From Bathynomus jamesi (lineage: Eukaryota > Arthropoda > Malacostraca > Isopoda > Cirolanidae): a stretch of DNA of 64,000 nt. Below are positions 19,735 to 30,545 of the stretch, piece after piece. Position 1 is the stretch's first letter; every line of letters starts with the position of its first letter. Made by a program: the position numbers and the translations under genes. The notes below the pieces were generated by a model that did no database searches, was not told the DNA's origin, and saw only the letters and a list, made by a program, of their open reading frames with translations. Where the stretch lies: NCBI GenBank assembly GCA_023014485.1, contig JAJOZX010002576.1, forward strand, positions 172,501-236,500, in the 5' to 3' direction.

Positions 19735-19939
19735 ACCCACATGGAAAAGGAAAAATGATTCCAAGTCCTTAAACAGTGAAATGAATGAATGATGTAAACC
19801 CACAAGGAAGTACACCTCGTCAGGGAATCTCCTGACGTGGTGTACTTCTGAATACACGAAAGGACCTGGAATAATTTTTCCTTTTCCTTGTGGGTTTACA
19901 TCATTCATTCATTTCACGTGTTTAATTGTGAAATTCATC

Positions 19940-19945
<6 letters not shown>
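19735..19945. repeat. Penelope-type terminal palindrome with hammerhead-like core
   Basis: Inverted arms meet near 19826 (CGTCAGG/CCTGACG). On the plus strand 19832-19863 reads CTGACGT, a GTGTA/TACAC stem and GAAAGG, which is close to the hammerhead core CUGANGA-stem-GAAA. The terminal sequence CTTGTGGGTTTACATCATTC occurs in both arms. (TA)n tracts flank it. Related to 2236-2362. Confidence 0.55.
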
Positions 19946-19972
<27 letters not shown>

Positions 19973-19975
<3 letters not shown>

Positions 19976-20154
19976 CAGGGAATCTGTGTAACTTGGGATT
20001 TCATGAAATCTCTAAAATGTTTAGGGATTTCATGTAAGGTTAAGTCGTGATATTTTCGTTAAAACTATCGAAAATATCACGACTTAATCTTACAGGGAAT
20101 CCCTGAACATTTTATGAATTTCATGAAGTCCCTAGTTATACAGATTTCCTGTAA
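19973..20154. mobile_element. Fold-back MITE
   Basis: TTACAGGGAATCTGTGTAAC at the left end is matched by an inverted GTTATACAGATTTCCTGTAA at the right end. Inner blocks (GATTTCATGAA, GTCGTGATATTTTCG) also pair, so nearly the whole 182 bp folds on itself. No coding sequence; superfamily unknown. Confidence 0.7.
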
Positions 20155-20289
20155 TACACACACACACACAACGGGTAATTACAAATGATCTTCCCTATTT
20201 TAAGCATTTATTATGAAAAAAATAACAAAGCTACAGAGAAAAGCAATATACAAATAAGGAATATTTTAGGGAATTTTTATCTGTAATAT

Positions 20290-20740
20290 TGAACATGTCA
20301 GAGATAGCCCTAAGTTAACGTGTTTTGTGCTCTTACCGCTGACAAAGTGTACGGTCCATTCTTCTTTGTTGAACAGACAATTAACGGTATCATTTACCGC
20401 GATATGCTAGAGCTGTGGCTGATGCCCCAGCTGCTACAGGACAAAGCTGATGTGTGGTTTCAGCAGGATGGTGCGCCACCCCATTTCCACAATGAGGTTA
20501 CAACATTCCTGAATGAGCAATTGCCTGATCGTTGGATGGGGCGTGGGGATGCCCAATCCTTGGCCGGTTCACCCGATCTCGCTCCCCTTCACTTCTTCCT
20601 CTGGGCCTGTCAAAAATGAATTTTTTGTTCCACCAATGGCAACGACTTTGGAACATTTGCGTAGCCTGCAAACTCAATATACTCTCAGCCCAACCGAATA
20701 GGCTCTTCAAAATTTTTTGCAATACCTGAGAATCCAACTC
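20290..20740 (+). pseudogene. IS630/mariner-like transposase fossil
   Basis: Encodes [40 protein letters not shown] (second catalytic Asp), LPDRWMGRGDAQSLAGSPDL and HFFLWACQK, then a decayed C-terminus (VPPMATTLEHLRSLQ in another frame). Typical spacing for the insect-type IS630 family. The N-terminal half and the inverted repeats are not visible. Confidence 0.75.
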
Positions 20741-20744
20741 ACCG

Positions 20745-21132
20745 TTTAAGACAACAATTACACCTATTTCGGTATTGTACTAATACCGTATTGTTATTAC
20801 GTCAGTTATTACTTACGTATTATTGTTGTGTTCAATACCGTATATCTCATTACCTTAATTATTGTTTCTTGTCACTATCGCAGCATTTAACTGTATTGAA
20901 ATCATTTCATTGTAATACTGCATAAATTCTGGATAAATAATTGTTAATCACTGTGAACAAATAATGCATTTATTTTCTGATAATTAAACGAAAACTACAA
21001 AGTCATTTCTATCTCCTTTATTAACTATTGTTTATTTGATCTAAAAAGATCTGGTGACCCTATAACATTTCATTCCATTTTCACCCGTATATTATAGTGG
21101 GCCTACCGTTGCATAGTCCCATATATATATAT

Positions 21133-21177
<45 letters not shown>

Positions 21178-21440
21178 ACACACACACACTACTTTCAATT
21201 ATTTCTGTTGTTTTGTAAATAAATATTAAATATTTGGAAAGGCAAATTAAAAATGAAATTAAGAGCGAGTTCCCAAAGTTAAAATGTAACTGGTGATTAC
21301 AGGTGAAATTCAGTATACCTTTTTCCTTTCAACCTTTCAAATGTTCCGTGCCATGATTCCTTATTTCACGAAAGTCAAGCTCGTTGTCCCTCTTCTCGGT
21401 ATTCATTTTGACAAGGAAATTTCAAATATTTATAAATAAA
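20745..21440. other. Unassigned DNA with a (CA)n tract
   Basis: 20780-20880 has several ATACCGTAT-type near-palindromes. (TA)n/(CA)n at 21121-21189. No gene seen. Confidence 0.4.
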
Positions 21441-21444
21441 ATTT

Positions 21445-21530
21445 GCTCTGTCCGGATCCCACGTAAATCCGTAAGTCCCCTCCGTCTGTACATGGCCTTT
21501 GCTGTTACGAAGGAGGTTAAACAATCCCAA
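21445..21530 (+). mobile_element. SINE 3' fragment
   Basis: TCCGGATCCCACGTAAATCC, GTCCCCTCCGTC and TTACGAAGGAGGTTAAACA match the tail of the 5S-headed SINE family. Confidence 0.65.
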
Positions 21531-22046
21531 CAAAAAATAACAATTCTAAAGAAATTCTCTCAGACGGACTTTCAGAATACAGGGAAAACTGTTGCTTTTT
21601 CTATTAATAAATCCTACATACGAAATAAACATTATTTAAGATATCCGTTAAGAATTACAGCTTTTCCGTATATATATATATATATAATTTTTCCGAATCT
21701 CCAAATTTCTTTTTCATGTAAGTTTAAAATGTAAGTTTAAAAATGTAACCCATTAGTGTGAAGTATACAAAAGATTGACAAAAGTAAAGACACCTTGTTT
21801 TTTTTTCATATTTTTTTACTTGATAATAAAAGTCAGTAACTAAAACAGATCAATTGAATCGATATATTTAGAATGGTTTTGGTTTCCCCTTTGTATTATG
21901 TGACGGTGATTCACGTTCTGGCATTCCATTGATGAGCTTTGCCATTTGTTCTTGAGGACAATCAATCATCGACGTGTCTATTGATTCGTGAAGTAAACAC
22001 ATTCGTATGTATAAATATACACCAAATTTCAGCCTTTCTGCTAGAG
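21531..22046. other. Unassigned AT-rich DNA
   Basis: No gene or repeat recognised apart from a short (TA)n at 21670. Confidence 0.4.
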
Positions 22047-22273
22047 CAGTGGTTCCCAACCTTTTTTTCGTATGATTACCCAAAACCAATTCTAATCAGC
22101 TCCCATTACCCCAATAATTAGAAAGCATAGCTGTTATGTACCTATTTGTTTTTTATAAAGTATGAACGCACTTTATTACTTTATTTTTACTACAATATTA
22201 TTTTTTTAACTTCTCGATCGCGTGTCATTACTCCACAAAATAGTTGTCATTACCACTAAGTTGGGAACCACTG
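22047..22273. mobile_element. hAT-type MITE with target duplication
   Basis: Ends are inverted: CAGTGGTTCCCAAC and GTTGGGAACCACTG. Flanks TGCTAGAG (22039-22046) and TGCTGGAG (22274-22281) match at 7 of 8 bases. An 8-bp duplication with CAGTGG-type ends is the hAT signature. 227 bp, no coding sequence. Confidence 0.85.
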
Positions 22274-22281
22274 TGCTGGAG

Positions 22282-23355
22282 TGTCAGGAAAGAATTACTT
22301 TAGCTTACATTCAGTGTCATTCCCATTCCCATTCTCGGTCCGCTTTGGGAATGCTCGAATGGGAATTCCAAACTTGGGAGAGAGTAGAAAGAGACCCAGA
22401 CAAGCCTGTCTACAAATTTCCTCGGAGGAGGAGATTGTAGACAGGAGGAGATTGTAGACACCAGTCGACCAGGGGAGTACTTTGGGGGAGGAGGACGTTA
22501 GACAGGAGACAGGGAGTGCTGGAACTCCCGTTTCTCCTGTCACTGTCCTCCTTAGCTGATCTTTTTCCGTGTCTGATCTACTCTGTGAGCAGTCCAGCAT
22601 GCTCTCAAAACACATCTATATAAGAGGGAGAAATGTGAGGTGGGGTGGGGCACTTTTACGGGCACTTGCCCTTGGCCCTGTCCTGCATAAAAATTAAAAA
22701 GTTGCGGATATGAGGCAGTAGCGCCCGCAGGGGGGGGGCACTTGACACGTGCCTCGCCGTCGTCCATTAATATGTATAAATATCGCTATTATATGTACTC
22801 ATATGAAACTTTTTTACTATAAGCAGATATACATAAAATGCACAGAATGAAAATCAGTTATCATTATCAACAAAAATTAGTGTTACCGCCTCTACAAGAA
22901 TTTTTAGATTTTTACCAGAATTACGAGTTGATACGAAAAATCAGAAATTCTTTGATACAATATAAGAATCTATCAAAATAAAAAACAATACGGAAAATCT
23001 ACCAAAAATATAGGCTAATGATACCATCTAATGATAGTTACACGTTGAATGTATTTACACTCGTACACTGTACGCTCACTGTACAGCCGTGTTTGAATAA
23101 AAAATGTACGCATTTTTTGCAATTATAGGTGCAAATAGAGTAAGTTACCCACAAAAATTTTGTTCTTCCTTGAATTTTGTTACACTGGTGAAACAACTTT
23201 ATATTTACATTCCATAGCTGACATTTTTTTTTATATCAAATTGTTATCTCAGTGTTAGTATGCTTCCATTGCTTTTGTTTAACTTATAACATTCTGAATA
23301 CTCGAGATTATTTATACAGTAAGGTGTTATCTTAAATATCCTCTATACATTACCA
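22282..23355. other. Unassigned DNA
   Basis: 22380-22500 contains GGAGGAGATTGTAGACAGG-type direct repeats; 22600-22640 has a CTATATAAGAG TATA-like box whose partner gene I do not see. 22640-22760 is G/C-rich. The rest is AT-rich without recognisable content. Confidence 0.4.
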
Positions 23356-23359
23356 ATAT

Positions 23360-23412
<53 letters not shown>

Positions 23413-24858
23413 TATACTGTGTTCCCGAATACTGGAGGCTTCTTTTTTATTTAAAATTTTACCTGTTCGGCAACTTATTCCCATATGCGAATATATATAT
23501 ATATATATACAACCTTTTCATTTTCATTTCATTTTCATTTCATTTCATTTCATATATAATTATTATATATACACAGTATATCCAGATAACATAGTGGAAG
23601 TGCTCCGCCTGTCAGAAAATCCTGTGAGCGCTACTGATACGAGGGGGTATTTCCTATGAAAAGTTTAACTTAAAGTGGGAAATCCTACTTCTGAATAGGA
23701 ATAGATCGATTGAAATTCTCACGTTCACACATGGATGAAGAATAAAATCAGTGCAGTGGTTTCGCCACGGGTGGAGAATCCGAGATATAAATAACCCTTT
23801 AGAGTACTTTATTCAATGATTAAAGGAATGATTTGTTATGGCTCGATATCTCCTTTTTGCATGTTTTTCTAATGTATGTCCGATGGATGTATTGGATGGC
23901 AGATGTTTCTGGTACTACTTTTTTAGGATAACCTTTGTATCTATAAGTACTGAAAAAATGGCATTTATAAACAATCATGCCAATTCTTTGAATGATGCAG
24001 TTGTTAATTTTTGTTAAATTATTCGATAAACATAAATAAAGCATTAATATACAAAATAATAAAGCAAAGCGAGATTTTATTTAACTATTTTAGTTACACC
24101 TATAAAATTCGTTCTCTTATATTTATGCATAAAAGAAAACGAATTTACTTTAATGATAAACTTCATGATTGATTTCAATTGTTTATTTAATAGTTTTATA
24201 AGGCGAATCATTAGCAAATTCTTATTTCCAAGCAAAAAATATCATTCGTAGTATCGTACTTCATGACGATAAATAAAGTTAAACTTTCAGAGACTGAACA
24301 TGTGTTATAGATCCCATATATAAAAGATTTATTATAAACGATGGTTCTCATACCATTGAAAGCAATATGAGATATAGCCTACTGTACGTTTTCTACTATT
24401 TGATTTACAATTTTCATATATGTCATTCGAACACACACACACACACACACACACTATATATATATACTGTATATATATATACAACTTAAAAGTTAATCAC
24501 ACTCGTCGACAAGAAAACCGAATGTGATAGACTTGACTAAAATCGAGCCAAATCTCCGCATAAGAGAAATTAATCACACTTAACCTAAAAAGTGAATAAA
24601 TAAATAAATAAATAAATAAAAATAAAGAAATGGACATCTATTTTGGTCGACTCCTCTCCTTTCCTTATTCCATGTGGCGTTCTCTTTTAAGAAGAAAAAA
24701 CATTTCGTGAGTCTTTTTTTTTGTTTAGGTTTCTGCGAAAATAAAAGAAAAACTGAAAAATATGTTTAAAAGGGTAAAGAGTGAAAAAACCGCAGTTAAT
24801 GGTAAAAGAGAGAAAAACGCTCTAGTAAAAGGCAGTGTTTAGAAATGGTTAATTAAGG

Positions 24859-24890
<32 letters not shown>
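23360..24890. other. (TA)n tracts and unassigned DNA
   Basis: (TA)n at 23360-23410, 23492-23509, 24455-24481 and 24875-24891; (ATTTC)-type runs at 23516-23552; (AAAT)n at 24597-24620. The DNA between them shows no gene. Confidence 0.5.
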
Positions 24891-24891
<1 letters not shown>

Positions 24892-24960
24892 AGCAAACAA
24901 CCACAAGGAAAAGGAAACACAAAGTCCGAGCGCTTTCGTGATATATTCACATTATCAAGG
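24891..24960 (-). repeat. Terminal fragment of Penelope-like family A
   Basis: Nearly identical to 42561-42637, the end of the 42.5-45.2 kb element. The minus strand carries TTGATAA, a GTGA/TCAC stem and GAAAGCGC (24933-24959). (TA)n on both sides. Confidence 0.7.
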
Positions 24961-25555
24961 AATATATATATATATATATATAGGTCGCGTGCATAAACTA
25001 ATGGGGTGTCCCAAGCCAGGTAGTCAGTTCTCAGAAATAGCAGGAATGGTCACGGACCAAGTCGTTGTTCATACTTCCTCTGCTCCCACCCACCTATATG
25101 ACCTTGACATACTGATTTCTGGTAATAAATGTCACTAATAATGCCTGTCTGAATGAACCTTCGTGACTGAAACCCGTTATGCGGTCAACTAACCAACCAA
25201 TTTAACAGCTGGATATTTGATTCAAAATTCCATTACATATATACAGGGTGGGAGAAAAGCCTTTAAGGATTTTATACATACAACTATTTAGTTTGCAACA
25301 TTATACAGATAAGTGTTCAAATGATGAAACAAATCAAACAAAAAGTCTATAAGAATTTTATTCATACAAGTATTTTTTTTTAAATTGTAATTTAATCTTC
25401 AAAGAGTTCTCCATCCACTATGATACATTTGTGGATTCTCTCTGTGAAACTCTTCATTGTTCTTTTGAACAATTCACATTTGGATAGATGAAACCAGCTT
25501 GGGCTTATTTGCCATACAAATAAGCCCAAAGCCAGAAATCACATGGGGTTAAATC

Positions 25556-25941
25556 CAAAGGTGGGCAGTTGCGCCGCAAAAAGTTGCGGCGCAACTTGCG
25601 GCGCAACATTTTTGGTTGCGCTTGCGCTTGCGGCGCAACTTTTGAAAAGGGTTGCGCTTGCGCGTGCGGCGCAACTATTTCAGCAGAGTTGCGGTTGCGG
25701 TTGCGGCGCTACAAAAATTGTTGCGCGTGCCCACCACTGCAGATATACATTAAATGCAAAGGTGGGCAGTTGCGCCGCAAAAAGTTGCGGCGCAACTTGC
25801 GGCGCAACATTTTTGGTTGCGCTTGCGCTTGCGGCGCAACTTTTTGAAAAGGGTTGCGCTTGCGCGTGCGGCGCAACTATTTCAGCAGAGTTGCGGTTGC
25901 GGTTGCGGCGCTACAAAAATTGTTGCGCGTGCCCACCACTG
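25556..25941. mobile_element. hAT-type MITE, tandemly doubled inside one target duplication
   Basis: GTTAAATC stands on both sides (25548-25555, 25942-25949). The ends are CAAAGGTGGGCA and TGCCCACCACTG. Inside, the about 185-bp GCGCAAC-rich unit occurs twice (25556-25739 and 25757-25941), almost unchanged, joined by CAGATATACATTAAATG. One target duplication around two units points to doubling before or after a single insertion. Confidence 0.9.
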
Positions 25942-25981
25942 GTTAAATCAGGTGAGCTGGCTGGCCACTCGATGGACCTCG

Positions 25982-26605
25982 CCAGGCCTGGATTAACCAT
26001 TAAGCAAAATAAGCACGTGCTTAGGGCACCAAGGGAAGGGGGCACCACAGAGAAAACTTTTTAAAGTATAAATAAAGTTATAAGTAGGCAACAATAAGCA
26101 TTATTTTGCATTTTGATCCATGTATGTTGAAATGCTATGTATCTTCAGGTTAGAAAGCAATGGATAAAAGATGTTTTGTTTCGTACAAATAATATTTCTT
26201 CATTAGAATTTCTTTTTTCAAAAATTGACCACCAACATCGATTTCTGTAGAAAGAATCGTTTTCAATAAATTTTTGTATTTGCATTTTTCCCTTATAACA
26301 GTTTTTAAAAAAAATGAATAAAAAAGTGTTGAAAATTTGCATTTTTCCTGTTGCCCTAGTTATAAGTAAATAATTTGCTTATATTGCTTACTGCTATTTA
26401 GTGTTAAATAAATAAAATTAAAAAACAGGTTATATTTAATATAGTTGTGGGGGATGGCCTGGAAGAAAACTGAATTTTTAATCTATTATTTCACATTCAG
26501 CACTTATTGAGTCTTAATGTCTTGTCAGTTAGACAATGGAAGGGTCGAGGGGGAACCATTGTTGGGCTGTGCTTAGGGCATCAGTTGGCCTTAATCCGGC
26601 CCTAG
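25982..26605. mobile_element. hAT-type MITE, 624 bp
   Basis: Starts CCAGGCCTGGATTAACC and ends GGCCTTAATCCGGCCCTAG, an imperfect inverted repeat. Flanks GGACCTCG and AGACCTCG match at 7 of 8 bases. The inside is AT-rich without an open frame. Confidence 0.75.
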
Positions 26606-26611
26606 ACCTCG

Positions 26612-27409
26612 CAGCCCAACCCATCTTCCATCAAGATTCGTATCCAGAATCTCATGAGCAACTGTAGAGTAATGTGGCGGCGCTTCATCATGTTGATAAA
26701 GCCAATTCCTGCCAACGCCATTAATAAACTGCAACAAAATTTTGTCTCTCTCAATACCTGGCAATAACATTTTCCATCCATCGTATTTCTCGATATGTCT
26801 AAGAAAACGAGTCCTGAATAACCAATGCACGCCCAAACTGTTAGTGTAGCTGTTTTGACGGGTTTACCCAATCGTATTTTGTTTTTTTTTCGCCCAGGAA
26901 TGAACGTTGTGTTTGTTTCCTTTACTCGTTAAACCGAAGACACATTCATCTGAAAATGTAATTTTTCGAAGGAAATCTGGATCACTGTTGAACTTTTGTC
27001 CCATTGTTTCAGCAAAATGCAGCCGTCTATCAGAATCATCGTCGTATATGAGGCTGAGTATGAGCTGAGAGTAAATGGGTTTGCAATCGTGGTACCCCTG
27101 TGATTTCAATATGTTTACTACTGAAAATTTGGAAATACCCAATTCTTCTGGGACTTTTCGCGTTGATATTGTTGGATCGACTTGAAAACTGGCAAGGACA
27201 TTTCTTTGTTGTTGTCTCCTGTCGCCGTTACTGGCCTTCCGCTTCTTGGAAGCCTGACTTACCAGGCTCCCTGTTTCCAAAAGTTTAAGGTTCGAAGAGT
27301 GGTTGCATTTGGCGGTGGTTTATTATATTTTTCATGAAATAAACGCAAACATTCTTCACATTTATTATAAGAAATAGCCCACGATACAAGATACACTTTT
27401 TCTTCATTG
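26612..27409 (-). pseudogene. mariner-type transposase of the 25.2-30.1 kb element
   Basis: Reading down from 27409: YSNEEKVYLVSWAISYNKCE (helix-turn-helix region), TTLRTLNFWKQGAW, then in another frame SLVSQASKKRKASNGDRRQQ, DPTISTRKVPEELGISKFSV, ITFSDECVFGLTSKGNKHN (first catalytic Asp, SDE) and WAKKKQNTIG. After another frame change VWACIGYSGL-type sequence follows, then NWLYQHDEAPPHYSTVAHEI (second Asp). The last catalytic block is beyond the MITEs (WPASSPDLTPCDF-like around 25945-25555). Two frameshifts and the insertions make it inactive. Confidence 0.85.
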
Positions 27410-27417
27410 CTATATTC

Positions 27418-29861
27418 CAGGGGTGGCCAAGTTTCCTGGACCCAAAAGCCACATACGACGTTTTTCAGATGTACAAGAGCCGCAAAATATTTTAAAAAGA
27501 ATTTAATTATTAAAAGCATATACATATACAGTACATATACATATAGTTATACTCATATTATTAAATTGTTTAATTACTGCTTGTAGAAGGCTTAGTTTGG
27601 GTCTTCATTTTGGCTGTTAATGCTTTAAAGTCTGGCTGATGTGATGTTAAGGCGGTATGAAGAAGCTCAGTCAGGTGTTTGTTAGTGAGGGCAGCACGAT
27701 GTTTTGACTTTACAAACTTCATTACCGAGAAGAGTGCTTCACAGCAATAAGTTGCCCCTAAAACTGAGATAAGTCGGAAACTGGTTTTCCTGAGGTGAGG
27801 ATACTTTGTCTCTGGTACTTGCCTCCAAAACTCAACTGCAGATAAGCTTTTATGTATCAACTTTAAACCCATGTCCTCCTGTAGCTCCAAAAGTTCTGTT
27901 TGTATTGAAGCAGCTTCCGTAACAAAAGGTGTGGTAACAGGACAGCCATCGTTGACGACATCAATCAGGAAAGGATTTACAAGAAATTCGAAGCATGGTT
28001 TTAGCTTCTTTAGTTCATCAAACCTGAACTGAAAATCATCAATTAGTCCTTCTAATTTACCTTTGTATTCCTCCAATTTACTATCTTTTATTTCAATATC
28101 AAGAAAAGTGTTTGCTCGGTTTTTCAGGTGGGGAAAGTGGTCAAATTTTTTTGTTACTAGATCTTTTTGGAAGAGCTTTATTTTATTCTGGAAACTGAAA
28201 ACTGTCTGTGTAAGGTTAGAAATGACCTTATCCTTTCCCTGAAGTGCCAAATTTAGATTTTGAAGGTGTATTACATCAGTAAAAAACATCAGATCCTGCA
28301 CCCATTCGTGATCTTCTCGTTGTGGGTATGACTTTTCCTTTTCTTTCAAGAAATCAATGATAGGTTCCAACAGTGCAACAAACCTATTCAGGAGATTACT
28401 AGTTGATAACCACCTTACAATACAGTAGAATGAAAGGTCATCTGGCTTATCTTGAAGATCCAGCTCCTCGATAAAATTTCTAAACGCTCGGTGCGTTTTT
28501 GCATTTGAACGAATGAAATTCACAATTTCTAGAACACATTTCATAACACTATCATACCTAAAGTACTTGCTTACCAAATGACCACGGTAAATGATACCTT
28601 GAATAAAGAGACACACAGGATACTTGGGATCGCTTGTCAAGACCCCAACTAGGCCTACATTTTGTCCTACCATGGCTGGTGCTCTATCTGTTGCAACACT
28701 GACAAGTTTATTCAATGATACTTGAGAATTTGATAATGCCTCATCAAGTGCGTTCTTCATGTCAACCCCTCTGGTGGTTTCTCTTAGGGTCATTAAGTCC
28801 AAGAGTTCTTTCACATTTCCATCGCCAGTAACATAACGAACAAATACCGCCAGTTGAGGGTTATCTTTAATATCTGTGGATTCATCGAGGGCCAAACTAA
28901 ATGCAACAGAATTCTTCAAATCACTCTGCAACGAGCATGTAATTTCAGCACTGATCTGGGAAATACGTCTCTCTGTAGTGTGGCGGGAAATAGAAATACT
29001 TGCTATTTGTTCTCGAAGCTTTGTGTTATCTGGAGCGAGAATTGCAGTAACATCGGCAATATTCTTCTTCACAAATTCTCCACTACTGTAGGGAAGTTGA
29101 GCACGAGCAATATTCCATGCCATAACAAAACTAGCTTCAGTTGTTAAGTCAGCTGTCTTACACAATGATGAAAGTACAGTTTGTTGGGCAACTAGGCTAG
29201 ATTTCAACATTGTTAACTTAGTCTTCCGCAATTCTGATTTGGGAGGAAATTCCGTAATAAAATTTTTATGGTTAGTTTCATGATGACGCTTTAAGTTATT
29301 GGCTTTAAAGTGATTGAGTGCCACGTGGCAGATAAGACACACAGGTTTCCCACCCTTAACAGTAAAGGCAAAGCTCTCCTCCCACTCCTGTTTAAAAACT
29401 CTATTTTCTTCTTCATATTTCCGTTTCTTACACTTTGTCTGCTCAGTCATTTTAATCAACTAAGGGGTTGTCTAACTCTCACTTGTATAGCTGAGAAAAA
29501 TAGCCACTATTTGATCTAAGAAGCCAATTTTAAAAAACACTCGCTCGTTACTACACGCGGCCGGCAGGGTAGCTCGAGGGGTACTGGACACTGGTGAGTG
29601 GCGATTGGTGTTAATTACATAATTATCCCGCTTAGTGCCTGTCACGCAAAAGAAATTGTCGTACGCATGACGCATTTTATTGTCAATTCAATTTTTCCTT
29701 GTTGTTTTTCATATTTTTTTATGTGAAAAAAAAATTATATTTGTGTTATGAATTTTGTCTTTTATGATAAATACAATAAAAACCAAAATTGTCTCGCGAG
29801 CCGTAGTTAACAACCTTGAGAGGCGCATGCGGCTCGCGAGCCCGGGGTTTGGCCACCGTTG
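27418..29861 (-). mobile_element. Complete hAT element, 2444 bp, with 8-bp target duplication
   Basis: CTATATTC flanks both sides (27410-27417, 29862-29869). Inverted ends read CAGGGGTGGCCA and TGGCCACCGTTG. The inside carries one intact transposase gene (27570-29459, minus). Inserted in the N-terminal coding part of the mariner. Exact target duplication and an open 629-codon frame suggest a fairly recent insertion. Confidence 0.92.
27570..29459 (-). CDS. hAT transposase, ZBED5/GTF2IRD2-like family
   Basis: 629 codons without a break. Residues 41-64 form a BED-type zinc finger (C41, C44, H60, H64). The RNase H-like catalytic core has D192 in LALDESTD, D258 in SVATDRAPAMVG, and the last acid E574 in CCEALFSVMKF, followed by the hAT dimerisation tail (SKHRAALTNKHLTELL). 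Between D258 and the helical insertion, relatives carry a C-x-x-H motif (CIIHQ type); here the segment is PVCLFIQG, so the His appears replaced by Ile at 286. If so, excision may be impaired although the frame is open. The Met at 29459 is the first in frame; a second Met at residue 4 is equally possible. No intron seen. Confidence 0.9.
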   Translation of the reverse strand: MIKMTEQTKCKKRKYEEENRVFKQEWEESFAFTVKGGKPVCLICHVALNHFKANNLKRHHETNHKNFITEFPPKSELRKTKLTMLKSSLVAQQTVLSSLCKTADLTTEASFVMAWNIARAQLPYSSGEFVKKNIADVTAILAPDNTKLREQIASISISRHTTERRISQISAEITCSLQSDLKNSVAFSLALDESTDIKDNPQLAVFVRYVTGDGNVKELLDLMTLRETTRGVDMKNALDEALSNSQVSLNKLVSVATDRAPAMVGQNVGLVGVLTSDPKYPVCLFIQGIIYRGHLVSKYFRYDSVMKCVLEIVNFIRSNAKTHRAFRNFIEELDLQDKPDDLSFYCIVRWLSTSNLLNRFVALLEPIIDFLKEKEKSYPQREDHEWVQDLMFFTDVIHLQNLNLALQGKDKVISNLTQTVFSFQNKIKLFQKDLVTKKFDHFPHLKNRANTFLDIEIKDSKLEEYKGKLEGLIDDFQFRFDELKKLKPCFEFLVNPFLIDVVNDGCPVTTPFVTEAASIQTELLELQEDMGLKLIHKSLSAVEFWRQVPETKYPHLRKTSFRLISVLGATYCCEALFSVMKFVKSKHRAALTNKHLTELLHTALTSHQPDFKALTAKMKTQTKPSTSSN

Positions 29862-30061
29862 CTATATTCCATCTTTACTGAAATGGCGCTGACTGGGGCT
29901 AGGGCCTAGGGCCTTCCTGTTCTAGCCTTGGGTCATTGCTGGCCTTGTATAGTTGCTTTGAAAAGTATCGCATACAATGCAGTGATATCATTGGAATTTA
30001 TTTATGATGAACAAATTATTTGTATGTATAAAATCCTTAAAGACTTTTCTCCCACCCTGTA

Positions 30062-30545
30062 TATATACAGAGAGAGAGAGAGAGAGAGATTCGGAACTAG
30101 CGGATGACGTAAACTTCGATGTGCAAAACCAAATAGCAGTTAACATATTTGTTTCATACTAGTCCAGGAAGAGATCCATGAAAACAAAGTTGACGTAGCA
30201 CACCCAGTATTCAAAAGGTTTGACATTTGAACATGCTCCCTAGGTGTATTAGGAAGTGTTTCCGTCCTCTTGTACTAAAAAACTGTGGTACAGATAATTT
30301 TGTACAAGGGGTTTTGTATTAGATACTACGGTGTCAGAAGAGAGTATTGTATTAAGGGGTAGGGTTTAATTAATACCCCATAACTCCTTTAATAGTTCAT
30401 CCATCTCCTTCATATTTGTCACATGTATGGACAGTCCACTAATATATATACATTATATATATAAATAATAATGAGATTTTATTGCATATGGAAACTTTAT
30501 TTACACATATAAATTGATATATTTATTTAAGTTCTTCAGAAAAAA
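30062..30545. other. (TA)n/(AG)n tract and unassigned DNA
   Basis: Short TA and AG runs at 30060-30090, then AT-rich DNA without a recognised feature. Confidence 0.4.

Larger units (their letters stand above)
25244..30059 (-). mobile_element. mariner-type element split by three hAT-type insertions
   Basis: Ends are inverted: CAGGGTGGGAGAAAAGCCTT at 25244 and GACTTTTCTCCCACCCTG ending at 30059, flanked by TA (25242-25243, 30060-30061). Leaving out the three internal insertions and their target duplications gives about 1.34 kb, the usual length of a mariner. The transposase gene is on the minus strand and is cut in its N-terminal part by the hAT element, and in its C-terminal part by the two MITEs. 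The mariner is therefore older than all three. Confidence 0.9.

Noticed and set aside
22282..22780. LTR with TATA box
   Set aside because: A CTATATAAGAG motif and direct repeats are seen, but no TG...CA ends, primer site or coding region could be tied to it.
25543..26064. Cys/Ala-rich proteins over the GCGCAAC region
   Set aside because: They are translations of the doubled hAT MITE in several frames.
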